A stretch of DNA of 64,000 nucleotides, taken from NCBI RefSeq assembly GCF_000512895.1, contig NZ_CP007033.1, positions 156,659-220,658 of the forward strand. The letters run 5' to 3'. Position 1 is the stretch's first letter. Each line of letters starts with the position of its first letter. The position numbers and the translations under genes are program-made. This stretch comes from Dehalobacter restrictus DSM 9455. GTDB taxonomy: Bacteria; Bacillota; Desulfitobacteriia; Desulfitobacteriales; Syntrophobotulaceae. Positions 38,604-47,946 of the stretch are shown here, in pieces. Under the pieces are notes generated by a model that was given only the letters and a program-made list of their open reading frames with translations, searched no databases and had not been told where the DNA came from.

Positions 38604-39773
38604 GTGAACCCGATATTAAATATTCTGGGCCTCGGAGACCAAGGACTTGATTCTTTGTCTCTTGCCGCCTATAAATTATTGAAAGGTTCAGATCTGATAT
38701 TCCTGTGGAATGCCGAACATCCGGCAGCTTCAGATCTGATTCGGGAGGGTTTTCCGTGCCAGGAAATATTCGCAGCAGCGGAAAAAACGGAAAATATTCT
38801 TTTAGACCTAGACACAGGACTCGATTTGATTGCAGAAAAGGTTATGACGGTGTCCGGTAAGAAGCAAATAACGCTCGCTTTGCCGGGTTTCCCAATCGCG
38901 GAAGGCAGGATCACAGCCGGACTTTACCGAAGGCTTGGAACCTCTTTTACTCTGAAGGCGACAATGATCAGGGAAAATAGTGACCCGCTGGAAAGGCTCA
39001 CTGCAATTATGGCCGAATTGCGTTCTGCTCGGGGGTGTCCTTGGGATAAGGAGCAGGACCATGAGTCGCTGAAGAAATATCTGATTGAAGAGACCTATGA
39101 AGTGTTGGATGCAATTGATTCCAAAAATATGAATAATTTATGTGAGGAATTGGGAGACTTATTATTACAAGTCGTGTTCCATTCCCGCATTGCAGAGGAA
39201 TCCGGGCGATTCAGCCTGAACGATGTCATAAAGGGCATTTCGGATAAACTGATACGCCGGCATCCTCATGTTTTTGGGTCAGTTGAAGTAGCATCAAGCC
39301 AGGAGGTTCTGGTAAACTGGGATGAAATTAAAAAAATGGAAAAGCTGACATCCCAAAGTCCGGAAAAAGAAACGGAAAGGAATTTCTTTGATATTCCAGG
39401 AGGGCTTCCAGCGCTGCAATTCGCTGAAAAGACTCAAAAAAAGGCTTCCAAAGCCGGTTTTGACTGGGAGGATCACCGGGGCCCCCTTTCTAAAATCTAT
39501 GAAGAGCTCGCTGAGCTTGAAAAGGAAGTGGGAAAAAGTCCAAGAATAGAAGAAGAACTAGGCGATTTGCTCTTTTCTATTGTTAATCTGTCGCGTTTTC
39601 TCGGAATAAACGCTGAAGAAGCCCTGCGGCAGGGGACGAAGAAATTTCAACAAAGATTTTATAAAATGGTGCACAAAATAGATTTGGAAGGACCTAACAG
39701 AGGAGGAATGAGCATGGAAAACATGAATTTTTTCTGGGAAGTGGTAAAAAGTGAAGAAAAAACTGGGGTTTGA
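38604..39773 (+). CDS. mazG: MazG/YabN-type NTP pyrophosphohydrolase with truncated methylase domain
   Basis: 389 residues from GTG 38604 with AGGAGG upstream. Two MazG repeats are complete: RSARGCPWDKEQDHESLKKY, LIEETYEVLDAID, EELGDLLLQVVFHSRIAEES, RRHPHVFG, VLVNWDEIKKMEK and a second copy in GFDWEDHRGPLSKIYEELAE, LEEELGDLLFSIVNLSRFL-type. They hydrolyse non-canonical NTPs. The N-terminal part (residues 1-110, LNILGLGDQGLDSLSLAAYK to LALPGFPIAEG) is only the first half of the tetrapyrrole-methylase domain found in YabN (about 490 residues). About 100 residues with the second subdomain are missing, so that domain is presumably inactive. Confidence 0.88.
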   Translation: MNPILNILGLGDQGLDSLSLAAYKLLKGSDLIFLWNAEHPAASDLIREGFPCQEIFAAAEKTENILLDLDTGLDLIAEKVMTVSGKKQITLALPGFPIAEGRITAGLYRRLGTSFTLKATMIRENSDPLERLTAIMAELRSARGCPWDKEQDHESLKKYLIEETYEVLDAIDSKNMNNLCEELGDLLLQVVFHSRIAEESGRFSLNDVIKGISDKLIRRHPHVFGSVEVASSQEVLVNWDEIKKMEKLTSQSPEKETERNFFDIPGGLPALQFAEKTQKKASKAGFDWEDHRGPLSKIYEELAELEKEVGKSPRIEEELGDLLFSIVNLSRFLGINAEEALRQGTKKFQQRFYKMVHKIDLEGPNRGGMSMENMNFFWEVVKSEEKTGV

Positions 39774-39860
39774 GGTTTATTTTAGCATTTCCAAGAAGGA
39801 GAATGCAGTTTCATAGCGAATATAGAGGCTATTAGTTTATTATTATTGGGAGGGAGACTT

Positions 39861-40133
39861 TTGAATAAAGCGGAACTCGTTGCTGCAGTAGCAGAAAAGA
39901 CCGAATTCACCAAGAAGGATGCCGAAAAAGCGGTAGCCGCAGTCTTTGACACAATCAGTCAAGCAATGGCAAGTGGTGAGAAAGTCCAATTAGTTGGTTT
40001 TGGTACATTTGAGGTTAAGAAAAGAGAAGAGCGTGTTGGTAGAAATCCTCAGACCAAAGAGGAAATTGTCATTCCCGCATGCAAAGTACCTGGCTTTAAG
40101 GCAGGAAAAGCTTTAAAAGAGTCAGTACAGTAA
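39861..40133 (+). CDS. hup: HU-type DNA-binding protein
   Basis: 90 residues from TTG 39861, the exact HU size, with GGGAGGGAG upstream. [60 protein letters not shown]. Nucleoid-associated protein that bends DNA. A terminator follows, so it is probably its own transcription unit with mazG read-through. Confidence 0.95.
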   Translation: MNKAELVAAVAEKTEFTKKDAEKAVAAVFDTISQAMASGEKVQLVGFGTFEVKKREERVGRNPQTKEEIVIPACKVPGFKAGKALKESVQ

Positions 40134-40167
40134 GTTCTTGAATTTTTTAAGTTCATAGCTTGATTGC

Positions 40168-40200
40168 GAAAAACCAGGTTCTTTTTGAGCCTGGTTTTTT
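40168..40200 (+). terminator. Intrinsic terminator after hup
   Basis: AAAACCAGG-TTC and GAGCCTGGTTTTTT form a stem with a six-T tail at 40195-40200. Confidence 0.88.
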
Positions 40201-40232
40201 AAGATGCATTTCAAAATAAGGAGTTGTTTTGT

Positions 40233-40487
40233 TTGAGACTGGACAAATATCTTAAGGTATCAAGGCTTATCAAAAGGAGAACTGTGGCCAAGGATGTCTG
40301 TGGAGGCGAAAAAGTCAGTGTAAATGGCAGAGTTGCCAAACCTTCGGCAGAAGTAAAGCCTGGAGACATTATTTGCATTGATATGCGGAATCATATCCTT
40401 GAGGTCAAGGTGCTGTCGACGCCACCAAGTGCCAAGGCGGAAGAAGCTGAGACACTCTATCAGTTGATTAAAGATGAAAAAAAATAA
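40233..40487 (+). CDS. rqcP: S4-domain RNA-binding protein RqcP (YabO)
   Basis: 84 residues from TTG 40233, with AAGGAG nine bases upstream; TTG 40224 is less likely. S4 domain: LRLDKYLKVSRLIKRRTVAK, CGGEKVSVNGRVAKPSAEVK, PGDIICID. RqcP binds 50S subunits with peptidyl-tRNA and cooperates with RqcH in C-terminal alanine tailing of stalled chains. Lies between hup and yabP as in B. subtilis. Confidence 0.9.
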   Translation: MRLDKYLKVSRLIKRRTVAKDVCGGEKVSVNGRVAKPSAEVKPGDIICIDMRNHILEVKVLSTPPSAKAEEAETLYQLIKDEKK

Positions 40488-40505
40488 TGATGTCTAAACC
40501 CCCGA

Positions 40506-40533
40506 CTTTCTGAATAAGTATTTATTCAGAAAG
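40506..40533. promoter_or_regulatory. Perfect 12-bp inverted repeat before yabP
   Basis: CTTTCTGAATAA (40506-40517) and TTATTCAGAAAG (40522-40533) flank GTAT. There is no T run, and the ribosome site of yabP starts eight bases later. It could be a protein-binding operator or an RNA hairpin that limits yabP translation. Confidence 0.6.
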
Positions 40534-40552
40534 GGCTTTGGGGGGGATGGAA

Positions 40553-40831
40553 ATGACAGGCCAACAGGAAATTGAGCATAAGATTGTTATCAAAGACAGA
40601 AGACTACTTACGGTTTCAGGGGTAAAAAAGGTAAAATCGTTCGACCCCAAAGAGATTACGCTGGATACCACAAAAGGTAGGGTGACGATTAAGGGGCGGG
40701 ACCTGGGTGTAAACAATCTCAACCTCGAACAATCAGAGCTGGAGATTGAAGGCCAAATTGACATGCTGACTTATGCTGCGAGTGGATCTGGAGAAACCTC
40801 CAAAGGAGTATGGGAAAAAATTTTCAAATAG
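40553..40831 (+). CDS. yabP: Sporulation protein YabP
   Basis: 92 residues from ATG 40553 with a GGGGGG site six bases upstream (ATG 40547 and TTG 40538 are alternatives). Family motifs: HKIVIKDRRLLTVSGVKKVK, SFDPKEITLDTTKGRVTIKG, LNLEQSELEIEGQIDML. Mother-cell protein that cooperates with YabQ/YlmC-type factors in spore assembly; exact role unclear. yabQ follows closely. Confidence 0.9.
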   Translation: MTGQQEIEHKIVIKDRRLLTVSGVKKVKSFDPKEITLDTTKGRVTIKGRDLGVNNLNLEQSELEIEGQIDMLTYAASGSGETSKGVWEKIFK

Positions 40832-40855
40832 CTTTTTGAAGGGGGCGAAATCGGG

Positions 40856-41326
40856 ATTAGCGAGTTTGCTGTTTTGATTAGCATTGTCCTAAGTGGATTA
40901 CTTGTTGGGATATGTTTTGATTTTTACCGAATGTTACGCTGGCATTTGGGCCTGACAAAGATACAGACGTTTTTGGGGGATTTACTTTTCTCTATTGCTG
41001 CGCTTGGAATTATTTTTTGCTTAGCGCAAAAAGCAAATTACCTTGAATTTCGTTTTTATCTTTTTTTGGGAAGTTTGTTAGGTCTTTTGCTCTATATTGC
41101 GATTTTTAGCCGATATGTTAAAAAAATTTTTGATGTATTATTTCGCTTGATCCGTTACGTTAGCCAATTCATCAGAAAGCTTATCCAGGCGTTTTTGCGG
41201 GGCGTTTACATCGGAATTGCCGGAATGATGCGGATTCCCTATGGCATTCTGCGCTGGCTGGGGATGCTTCTGTATCGGATCGGTGAAGCGATAAGCCGGA
41301 ATACTTTGATCAAAAAAAGCAAATAG
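40856..41326 (+). CDS. yabQ: Spore cortex protein YabQ, probable ATT start
   Basis: Membrane protein needed for the spore cortex. The frame from TTG 40874 gives 150 residues but starts inside the first membrane segment and has no ribosome site. In the same frame ATT at 40856 gives ISEFAVLISIVLSGLLVGIC, then FDFYRMLRW, a full first membrane segment, and lies ten bases after GAAGGGGG. I therefore place the start at 40856 (156 residues); ATC 40850 is another option. About three or four membrane segments and a basic C-terminus (ISRNTLIKKSK). Follows yabP by 24 bases. Confidence 0.8.
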   Translation: MSEFAVLISIVLSGLLVGICFDFYRMLRWHLGLTKIQTFLGDLLFSIAALGIIFCLAQKANYLEFRFYLFLGSLLGLLLYIAIFSRYVKKIFDVLFRLIRYVSQFIRKLIQAFLRGVYIGIAGMMRIPYGILRWLGMLLYRIGEAISRNTLIKKSK

Positions 41327-41463
41327 TATTGATTTTGACTAGCTTTAATTATATAATAACTATACTTATAATATTTTTGTAGTTGATTTGTACGGAATAT
41401 GTAGCTGGTATGTAGACGGATTTTTGTCTTTGTTGGTAAATTGACAATAAGGAAAAGAAGATT

Positions 41464-41703
41464 TTGCACTGGGAAATACGAGGGTTGGAAAAACTAAGTT
41501 TCCGGGAGAGACAAGCTGTCATGCTTAAAGAAAGCGGGCGTTCCAGCGAGGATATCGCCAAGGTTTTGGGGATAAGCGGCAGTTCTGTTTCAACCATGCT
41601 CGCAAGGGCCAAGACCAAAGGATATCAGATCATCGGAATCATCCAGGATCATGAATTAGGGCTGAATTATCCACTGGAGGATGATGAGGAAAATGAGAAA
41701 TAG
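41464..41703 (+). CDS. Small sigma-70 region-4-like helix-turn-helix protein
   Basis: 79 residues from TTG 41464 with AAGGAAAAG upstream. The core LEKLSFRERQAVMLKESGRS, SEDIAKVLGISGSSVSTMLA, RAKTKG matches sigma region 4.2 / LuxR-type helix-turn-helix: the conserved 'L..RER.V..L...G.S..EIA..L..S..TV' layout. No region 2 is present, so it cannot be a sigma factor by itself. B. subtilis has no gene between yabQ and divIC. It overlaps divIC and is probably co-expressed with yabQ. Function unknown; possibly a dedicated sporulation regulator. Confidence 0.72.
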   Translation: MHWEIRGLEKLSFRERQAVMLKESGRSSEDIAKVLGISGSSVSTMLARAKTKGYQIIGIIQDHELGLNYPLEDDEENEK

Positions 41704-42004
41704 CAAAAAGCATACAAAAAAGAGAATAAAAAAGATAAACCCAATATTCGTAATTGTTTTGGGGATTGCTTTGATGTTAGGCGGAAGCTGGTCCTATCAG
41801 CTGCTTCAGTTGGATCGTTCCATTGAGCAGCAAAAAGCAGAGCTCGAGAGTAAAAAGCTTCAGATTATTGCTCAAAATGGTCAATTGCATGAGGAAATAG
41901 AGAAATTAAATACCCCGAGTTATGTGGAACAATTAGCCAGAGAAAAACTTGGACTGGTTCGTAAAGGAGAAATTTTAATAGCTCCCAAAGAGTCGGAAAA
42001 TTAA
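41693..42004 (+). CDS. divIC: Cell-division protein DivIC (FtsB-like)
   Basis: 103 residues from ATG 41693; ATG 41681 and 41684 are too close to the GGAGG site. A basic cytoplasmic head (KKHTKKRIKKI), one membrane segment (NPIFVIVLGIALMLGGSWSY), then a coiled coil (SIEQQKAELESKKLQIIAQN) and LNTPSYVEQLAREKLGLVRKGE, the FtsB/DivIC septum-initiator signature. Forms a complex with DivIB and FtsL at the division site. Confidence 0.9.
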   Translation: MRNSKKHTKKRIKKINPIFVIVLGIALMLGGSWSYQLLQLDRSIEQQKAELESKKLQIIAQNGQLHEEIEKLNTPSYVEQLAREKLGLVRKGEILIAPKESEN

Positions 42005-42029
42005 TCTATAAATGATAAGTGTATTTGAT

Positions 42030-42082
42030 AAGCGCTGCCGCACAACGAATTATTTTTAATTTGTTAACGGCAGCGCTTTTTG
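42030..42082 (+). terminator. Intrinsic terminator after divIC
   Basis: AAGCGCTGCCG pairs with CGGCAGCGCTT over a 27-base loop and ends in a T run. Confidence 0.88.
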
Positions 42083-42249
42083 ATCAGGTAATATCATGTC
42101 AATTGGGCGGTGATATTCGTATATGATACAATGCCAATAGTTTTTTTGCTGAAGCAAGAAAAATGATTGCCGACGGAGATTCCCGAATTAGACAAGCTTC
42201 GCGGCAGCCATCAGCTATAATAATTCCATTAAGTGGAAGAGGTGGCATT

Positions 42250-44373
42250 ATGGCTGAATGGGCAACACTCAAAGCGGAAAAAATCATTAACCGATTTTCT
42301 GACTCGCTGGGAATACAATGTCTGATTGTTATCGGAGGTTTTTTAACAGCCCGGGCAAACCTATTGGGTATTTATCCATTTGCTATTGCCTATCTTGCAG
42401 TTCTCGGCATGAATATGAAAAAATGGATTCTGCCGGGTCTTACCGGAATTACGGTCGGTCTGGTATCTGTCCAGGATTTTTCAGTGTTTCTGGAAGTTAT
42501 GCCGAGCGCGGTTCTAGGTGTTCTGGCAGTTCAGATGATCAAAGAGAGCAAGGGAAAAATACTTCTTCTCGCTGGGCTTACGGCACTTGGAACCTTACTG
42601 CCCGGATTAGGCGTATCATGGTTTACCAATGGCTTCGGAGTGGAGTCTATCTTGCTGGTAATGGTCCAAAGCATTATTGCGGCAGGCTTTTCAATTATTT
42701 TTTTCTTTGCGTTTCTTCATAAGGAAAGCCTTATGAAGGGCAATTTCAAGGGCGAACAAGGTATGGTATGGATTTTAGTTCTGGCAGTCTGCTTAAGCGG
42801 CTTACAAGGGCTCGCTTTTGGGAAAATCAATTTACAGATCACATTTCTGGGGTTCTTTCTGCTTTTTGTGGCCTATAAATACGGAGCTGGTTCAGCTGCA
42901 GGTGTCGGAGCAATTTTAGGCTTTTTGTTAAAATGGAATCTTGGAATCGATAACCTGATTGATGCGGGACTCTACAGCTTACTCGGGTTTATGTGCGGAG
43001 GGTTTACCCGTTTTGGCAAGATGGGAGTTGCGGCTGCCTACAGCGCTTCTATTTTGATGGCCTCTTTTTTTGTCAATGAGACATTTTTGACTTCTCATCT
43101 TTATTCGTCCGCGCTTGCGCTTCTTATGTTTTTCTTATTACCCGGAAAACATGAAAAATTTTTTCTGAAGAATAAAGTAATGCCAGAAATCGAAACAACA
43201 GTAAGCAAAGTCAAAACTGTTGGTGACCTATTTGATCAGCTTGCTTATGGTTTCCAGGCGGCAGGACTTGAATCCAGGCTGCAGCCGGAAGTACCGGAAA
43301 TGATGAATACCCTGGTCGATAAGATATGTCGGCATTGCCCGGATTCGAATTATTGCTGGCAGCAGGATTTTCACCAAACCTATCATTTTATGTATGACTT
43401 GTTTGCCTATGAAGAGAAAAGAATTCAAAGAAACCAAACCGGTGAAGCTTCAGACCAAATCAATCAGGAGAAAGTGCCTGTCGAATGGGGAAAATGCAGT
43501 AAACTTGAAGAAGTCATGCTGGCGGCTCAATTTATTCTGGAGCAGGAAAAAGACAAAGAGGTTTGGCAAAAACGTCTGGCCATAAACAGAGAAGCCTTAG
43601 CCGGCCAGTACAGAAGTGTATCTCAGGTGATCGGGCACCTCGCCCAGGAGCTTCATTCTCAGCATAATCACGAAGACGGAAAACCACTGGTCTGGTCCCG
43701 CAAGCATAAACTGGTTTTAGATCTGGGTATCGGCTCTTTTATTAAAACCGGTAATGGCATAAGCGGCGATAACTTTAGTTCGGTTTCGTTATCTTCATCC
43801 AAAAACGCGCTGATTATCTGTGACGGTATGGGCGCAGGGGAAGAGGCGGCCAGGATGAGCTCAGCGGCACTTACAATACTGGAACAGCTTCTGAGTACTG
43901 GATTTGAACCGGAGAGTGCCATCAAAGCGCTTAATTCAATCCTGGTTTTACGTTCTCCGGAAGAGAGCTTTGTCACCGTCGATATGGCCGTGTTGAATAT
44001 CGAGGCAGATCAAGCCAGGCTGATTAAAATTGGAGCAGCACCGACCTATATCATCAGCAGAAACAAAGTAGATGCAGTAAAAACATCAAGTCTGCCGGCT
44101 GGTATACTGAACGATATTGATATCCCGGCGATTGATATTCCTTTTAAAGACGAGACGCTTGTCATCGTAACAGACGGAATCTTGGATGTGGCTAAAAGAA
44201 AGGACGATTGGCTCAAAGAATATCTGAAGAACAACAGAAGTTTGTCTTCGCAGGATCTGGCCGACAGTATTGTCAAAGAAGCACGAAGACTGTCCGGGGC
44301 CTGCCTGGAGGATGACGGGGTTGTCCTGGTTGTCAAGAGGAAGGACTTGGCTGGAAACGATGCCAGAAATTAA
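42250..44373 (+). CDS. spoIIE: Stage II sporulation protein E (serine phosphatase)
   Basis: 707 residues from ATG 42250, with GAGGTGG just upstream; ATG 42163 adds 29 unrelated residues. About ten membrane segments in residues 15-310, a middle regulatory region, and a C-terminal PP2C domain from about residue 500: SLSSSKNALIICDGMGAGEE and VIVTDGILDVAKR carry metal-binding Asp residues. Dephosphorylates SpoIIAA to release sigma F in the forespore. Somewhat shorter than the B. subtilis protein (827). Confidence 0.95.
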   Translation: MAEWATLKAEKIINRFSDSLGIQCLIVIGGFLTARANLLGIYPFAIAYLAVLGMNMKKWILPGLTGITVGLVSVQDFSVFLEVMPSAVLGVLAVQMIKESKGKILLLAGLTALGTLLPGLGVSWFTNGFGVESILLVMVQSIIAAGFSIIFFFAFLHKESLMKGNFKGEQGMVWILVLAVCLSGLQGLAFGKINLQITFLGFFLLFVAYKYGAGSAAGVGAILGFLLKWNLGIDNLIDAGLYSLLGFMCGGFTRFGKMGVAAAYSASILMASFFVNETFLTSHLYSSALALLMFFLLPGKHEKFFLKNKVMPEIETTVSKVKTVGDLFDQLAYGFQAAGLESRLQPEVPEMMNTLVDKICRHCPDSNYCWQQDFHQTYHFMYDLFAYEEKRIQRNQTGEASDQINQEKVPVEWGKCSKLEEVMLAAQFILEQEKDKEVWQKRLAINREALAGQYRSVSQVIGHLAQELHSQHNHEDGKPLVWSRKHKLVLDLGIGSFIKTGNGISGDNFSSVSLSSSKNALIICDGMGAGEEAARMSSAALTILEQLLSTGFEPESAIKALNSILVLRSPEESFVTVDMAVLNIEADQARLIKIGAAPTYIISRNKVDAVKTSSLPAGILNDIDIPAIDIPFKDETLVIVTDGILDVAKRKDDWLKEYLKNNRSLSSQDLADSIVKEARRLSGACLEDDGVVLVVKRKDLAGNDARN

Positions 44374-44508
44374 ACCCAGTTTTAAGCTGTTGTTAAGATT
44401 TAACCTTTATATTAAAAATAAAAATATTTGTTTTAAATGCTTTGACAAATCGGCAAAATCTGGAGAGAATAGTATTAATACGATTTTAGGAAGGCTGCGG
44501 AGAAAATA

Positions 44509-45918
44509 ATGTATGAAAGCTTGAGCTCGGAGGTATTGCCGCAACAAATTCCGTCTCAGTCCAAGGTGCTTGTAGCTGTTTCGGGAGGACCGGACTCGGT
44601 GGCCCTGGCTCATGTCATTTACCGCTATTCGTGCGAAAATCAAGATAAGAATATTTCTTTTGTTATTACGCATGTCAATCATAAGGTCAGGAGAGAAGCC
44701 GACAAGGAAGCGGAGCTTGTTAAGAATCTTGCTGGGGAATGGAAAGCAGGATTTATTTTGCATGAATTTGATGCGAAACGTAACGCTTCAGCTTGCCGCC
44801 AAAGTTTTCAGGAAGCATCAAGGGAATGGCGCTATGCCCGCTGGAAGGAAGACATGGAAGCGTGGGGCTGTGATTTACTGGCCACTGCCCACCATTTGGG
44901 AGATCAGGCGGAAACTGTTCTCTACCGTCTCTTAAGAGGGAGCGGAACAACAGGACTTGCAGGCATTTATCCTGTTAAAGACAAAATCATCCGTCCGCTC
45001 CTTTCGGTAACAAAAGAAGAAATCCTGGAATACTGCAAAGTTCAAAGTCTTCCCTATTCAATTGACAAGAGCAATCTGGAAACGGACTATTACAGGAATA
45101 AGATCAGACTCGAGCTAATTCCTGGACTGGAAAGCAAATATAATCAGAGGATTACGGATGCTTTGGGACGAACAGCGGAACTGCTGCGCTGGGACGAAGA
45201 ATATATTTGTGCCCAGACGGAAGCTTTGTGGCCCAGGTACTGTCTCCGGGCAGATCATACCAGAGTCCTGCTTTCGCACGAAGCCTGGAAAGAACCGGAG
45301 GCAATCCTTTCCCGCCTGCTCCGGAAAGCGGCTTCGCAGGTATCGGGAGAAACAAGAGGGCCAGCGTTTAAATTTGTTAAGCTTTGGATGCAAAAGGGGA
45401 AACAGACCGGATGGCGTCAGGATCTTCAAGGTTTTAAGGTAGAAGTTGTCAAGCAAGGCCTTTTCTTTTTTAACGTAGAGCGAGAATCAAAAGAGTATAT
45501 TTCCGGGAAAGATAGAATTGAAGAGTTCCGGCTTTTTGTCAAGTTACCTCTTGCTTTGAACGTTTGGAATAAAATTACGGAGTTAAAAGTACAGGTGGGA
45601 ATTTTTGATTTCTATCCGGAAGAACAGCATGTTTTGTGGAGTACCGAACTTGATCCGGTCCAAATGTCTGTTCAGACTGAGCCTTTGGTATGTAGGACGA
45701 GACAGGCCGGAGACCGTATTTATTTTAAGAATTTAGGGCATAAAGCAATTAAAAAGGTTTTTCAGGACAAAGATATTTCTGCTGGGGAACGTGATAAGAT
45801 TCTGTTTTTTGCTTTTGGCGATCTCGTCGTCTGGATCCCAGGTGTATGCAGGGGAGATAGCCTTTTGCCGGCTGGTCCGCAATCTTCCAGACTGTATTTG
45901 GTTGCGGCTGAAATATAA
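44509..45918 (+). CDS. tilS: tRNA(Ile)-lysidine synthase
   Basis: 469 residues, ATG 44509. Converts C34 of the AUA-reading tRNA-Ile to lysidine. PP-loop SGGPDS at residues 25-30, THVNHKVRREADKEAELVKN, CDLLATAHHLGDQAETVLYRL, LLRGSGTTGLAGI. C-terminal domain with RTRQAGDRIYFKNLGHKAIK, KVFQDKDISAGERDK. In B. subtilis hprT lies between tilS and ftsH; no such gene is present here. Confidence 0.95.
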   Translation: MYESLSSEVLPQQIPSQSKVLVAVSGGPDSVALAHVIYRYSCENQDKNISFVITHVNHKVRREADKEAELVKNLAGEWKAGFILHEFDAKRNASACRQSFQEASREWRYARWKEDMEAWGCDLLATAHHLGDQAETVLYRLLRGSGTTGLAGIYPVKDKIIRPLLSVTKEEILEYCKVQSLPYSIDKSNLETDYYRNKIRLELIPGLESKYNQRITDALGRTAELLRWDEEYICAQTEALWPRYCLRADHTRVLLSHEAWKEPEAILSRLLRKAASQVSGETRGPAFKFVKLWMQKGKQTGWRQDLQGFKVEVVKQGLFFFNVERESKEYISGKDRIEEFRLFVKLPLALNVWNKITELKVQVGIFDFYPEEQHVLWSTELDPVQMSVQTEPLVCRTRQAGDRIYFKNLGHKAIKKVFQDKDISAGERDKILFFAFGDLVVWIPGVCRGDSLLPAGPQSSRLYLVAAEI

Positions 45919-45941
45919 GGTTTTCTACTATTTTGGATTGA

Positions 45942-45970
45942 TTGTAAAATAGGAAACCACATGATATAAT
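45942..45970 (+). promoter_or_regulatory. Probable promoter of ftsH
   Basis: TTGTAA (45942-45947) and TATAAT (45965-45970) with a 17-base spacer, 84 bases before the ftsH start. Confidence 0.5.
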
Positions 45971-46053
45971 ATCTCATAGTTTTTCAAACGTTCGAATAAA
46001 TGTACTTTAAGTATTGACAATATGTTTCCATCAATGAGAGGAGGATCTCCGGA

Positions 46054-47946
46054 TTGAAAATACTAAAAAATGTCGCGATCTATTTGTTGATTATTCTTCT
46101 TGCAGTTTTGCTTATCAAATGGGTAAATCCTCCTGAAGCAAAGGATACCAGTCTAAAATATAATGCTTTTAAGCAGGCTATTGCTTCGGGCGGCGTCAGT
46201 GATGTTTCCGTTCAGGTCAATGATAAATACTACGTCTATACCGTTACCATGAAAGACAGCAAGATCTACGAAGTCGCCGGTCCCTCGGGAGATCAAACCC
46301 TTCTGGATGAGATGGAAAAACAGAATATCAACCTTACATTTGAGCCTCCGGCCACTGTACCGTGGTGGGTTTCTGTCCTGCCAACTCTCCTGATGTTCCT
46401 GTTTATTTTTGGGTTGTTCTTCTACATGATGCAGCAAACCCAAGGCGGCGGAAGCAAGGTAATGCAATTTGGCAAAAGCAGGGCACGGTTGGTATCAGAT
46501 GAACACAAATATACGTTTAAAGATGTTGCAGGTGCAGATGAAGTTAAGGAAGAATTGGAAGAAATCGTAGAATTTCTGAAATCACCGAAAAAATTCAATG
46601 AGATTGGAGCTAAGATTCCGAAAGGGGTACTCCTTTTTGGCCCTCCCGGAACCGGAAAAACTTTGCTGGCGAAAGCCGTTTCCGGAGAAGCCGGAGTTCC
46701 GTTCTTCAGCATCAGCGGTTCGGATTTTGTGGAAATGTTTGTTGGTGTTGGAGCCTCAAGGGTGAGGGATCTTTTTGAACAGGCTAAAAAGAATTCCCCC
46801 TGTATCGTTTTTATCGATGAAATTGATGCTGTGGGACGTCAGCGCGGTGCCGGCTTGGGCGGCGGCCATGATGAGCGCGAGCAGACCCTGAATCAGCTTC
46901 TGGTCGAAATGGACGGATTTAACGGTAACGAAGGTGTCATCGTCATTGCTGCGACCAACCGTTCGGATATCCTGGATCCGGCTCTTCTCCGTCCTGGGCG
47001 TTTTGACAGACAGATTGTTGTCACTCTCCCGGATATCAAAGGAAGAGAGGAAATTCTGATGGTCCATGTCAAGGGTAAACCGTTAGCTTCAGATGTTAAC
47101 CTTGAAGTTTTAGCGCGCAGAACCCCCGGCTTTACAGGGGCTGATCTTGCCAATCTGGTCAATGAAGCTGCTTTGCTTTCAGCCCGGCGTAATGAGAAAA
47201 AAGTCGATATGAAGGCGCTGGAAGATTCGATTGAAAGAGTCATTGCCGGTCCGGAAAAGAAAAGCCGGGTGATCAGTGATTTTGAAAAGAAACTGGTTTC
47301 TTACCATGAAGCCGGCCATGCGCTTCTGGGAGAATACCTTCCGCATACGGATCCCCTGCATAAGGTTTCGATTATACCAAGAGGCCGGGCAGGAGGCTAT
47401 ACGCTGCTGCTGCCGAAAGAGGACCGCAACTATATGACGAAGTCCCAGCTGCTTGACCAGGTCACCATGCTTTTGGGCGGCAGAGTAGCTGAAGCTCTGG
47501 TTTTGCATGAGATCAGTACCGGCGCTTCCAACGACCTGGAACGTGCGACAGGCATCGTAAGAAAAATGATTACCGAACTCGGGATGTCGGAAGAGCTCGG
47601 ACCGGTAACTTTCGGCCATAAAGAAGAACAGGTTTTCCTGGGACGTGATATTGCGCGTGACCGTAATTACAGTGAATCTGTAGCCCAGGCGATTGATCAT
47701 GAGGTGCGCCGTATCATTGATGAATCTTATCAAAAGGCGCAGGATATCATTTCAGAGAAAATTGAGATTCTGCATGCGATTGCCCAGGCACTGATGGTCA
47801 ATGAAACGCTGGAGGCAGACTCTTTCCAGGATATTATTGCCAAATATGACGAGTCACGCATAGGTGATCCTTATGACACGCCTCTGTCCACAAACGGCAA
47901 CAGTACGGAAGATAATGAACCAAAAGAAGAAAGTGAAAATGCTTAA
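46054..47946 (+). CDS. ftsH: ATP-dependent zinc metalloprotease FtsH
   Basis: 630 residues from TTG 46054 with GAGGAGG upstream. Two membrane segments (residues 7-22 and 105-125) flank an extracytoplasmic domain. AAA+ domain with Walker A GPPGTGKT (about residue 195), Walker [11 protein letters not shown] and the [23 protein letters not shown]. The zinc site [10 protein letters not shown] lies near residue 417. Degrades unfolded membrane and short-lived regulatory proteins. The acidic C-terminal tail ([13 protein letters not shown]) is normal. Confidence 0.97.
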   Translation: MKILKNVAIYLLIILLAVLLIKWVNPPEAKDTSLKYNAFKQAIASGGVSDVSVQVNDKYYVYTVTMKDSKIYEVAGPSGDQTLLDEMEKQNINLTFEPPATVPWWVSVLPTLLMFLFIFGLFFYMMQQTQGGGSKVMQFGKSRARLVSDEHKYTFKDVAGADEVKEELEEIVEFLKSPKKFNEIGAKIPKGVLLFGPPGTGKTLLAKAVSGEAGVPFFSISGSDFVEMFVGVGASRVRDLFEQAKKNSPCIVFIDEIDAVGRQRGAGLGGGHDEREQTLNQLLVEMDGFNGNEGVIVIAATNRSDILDPALLRPGRFDRQIVVTLPDIKGREEILMVHVKGKPLASDVNLEVLARRTPGFTGADLANLVNEAALLSARRNEKKVDMKALEDSIERVIAGPEKKSRVISDFEKKLVSYHEAGHALLGEYLPHTDPLHKVSIIPRGRAGGYTLLLPKEDRNYMTKSQLLDQVTMLLGGRVAEALVLHEISTGASNDLERATGIVRKMITELGMSEELGPVTFGHKEEQVFLGRDIARDRNYSESVAQAIDHEVRRIIDESYQKAQDIISEKIEILHAIAQALMVNETLEADSFQDIIAKYDESRIGDPYDTPLSTNGNSTEDNEPKEESENA

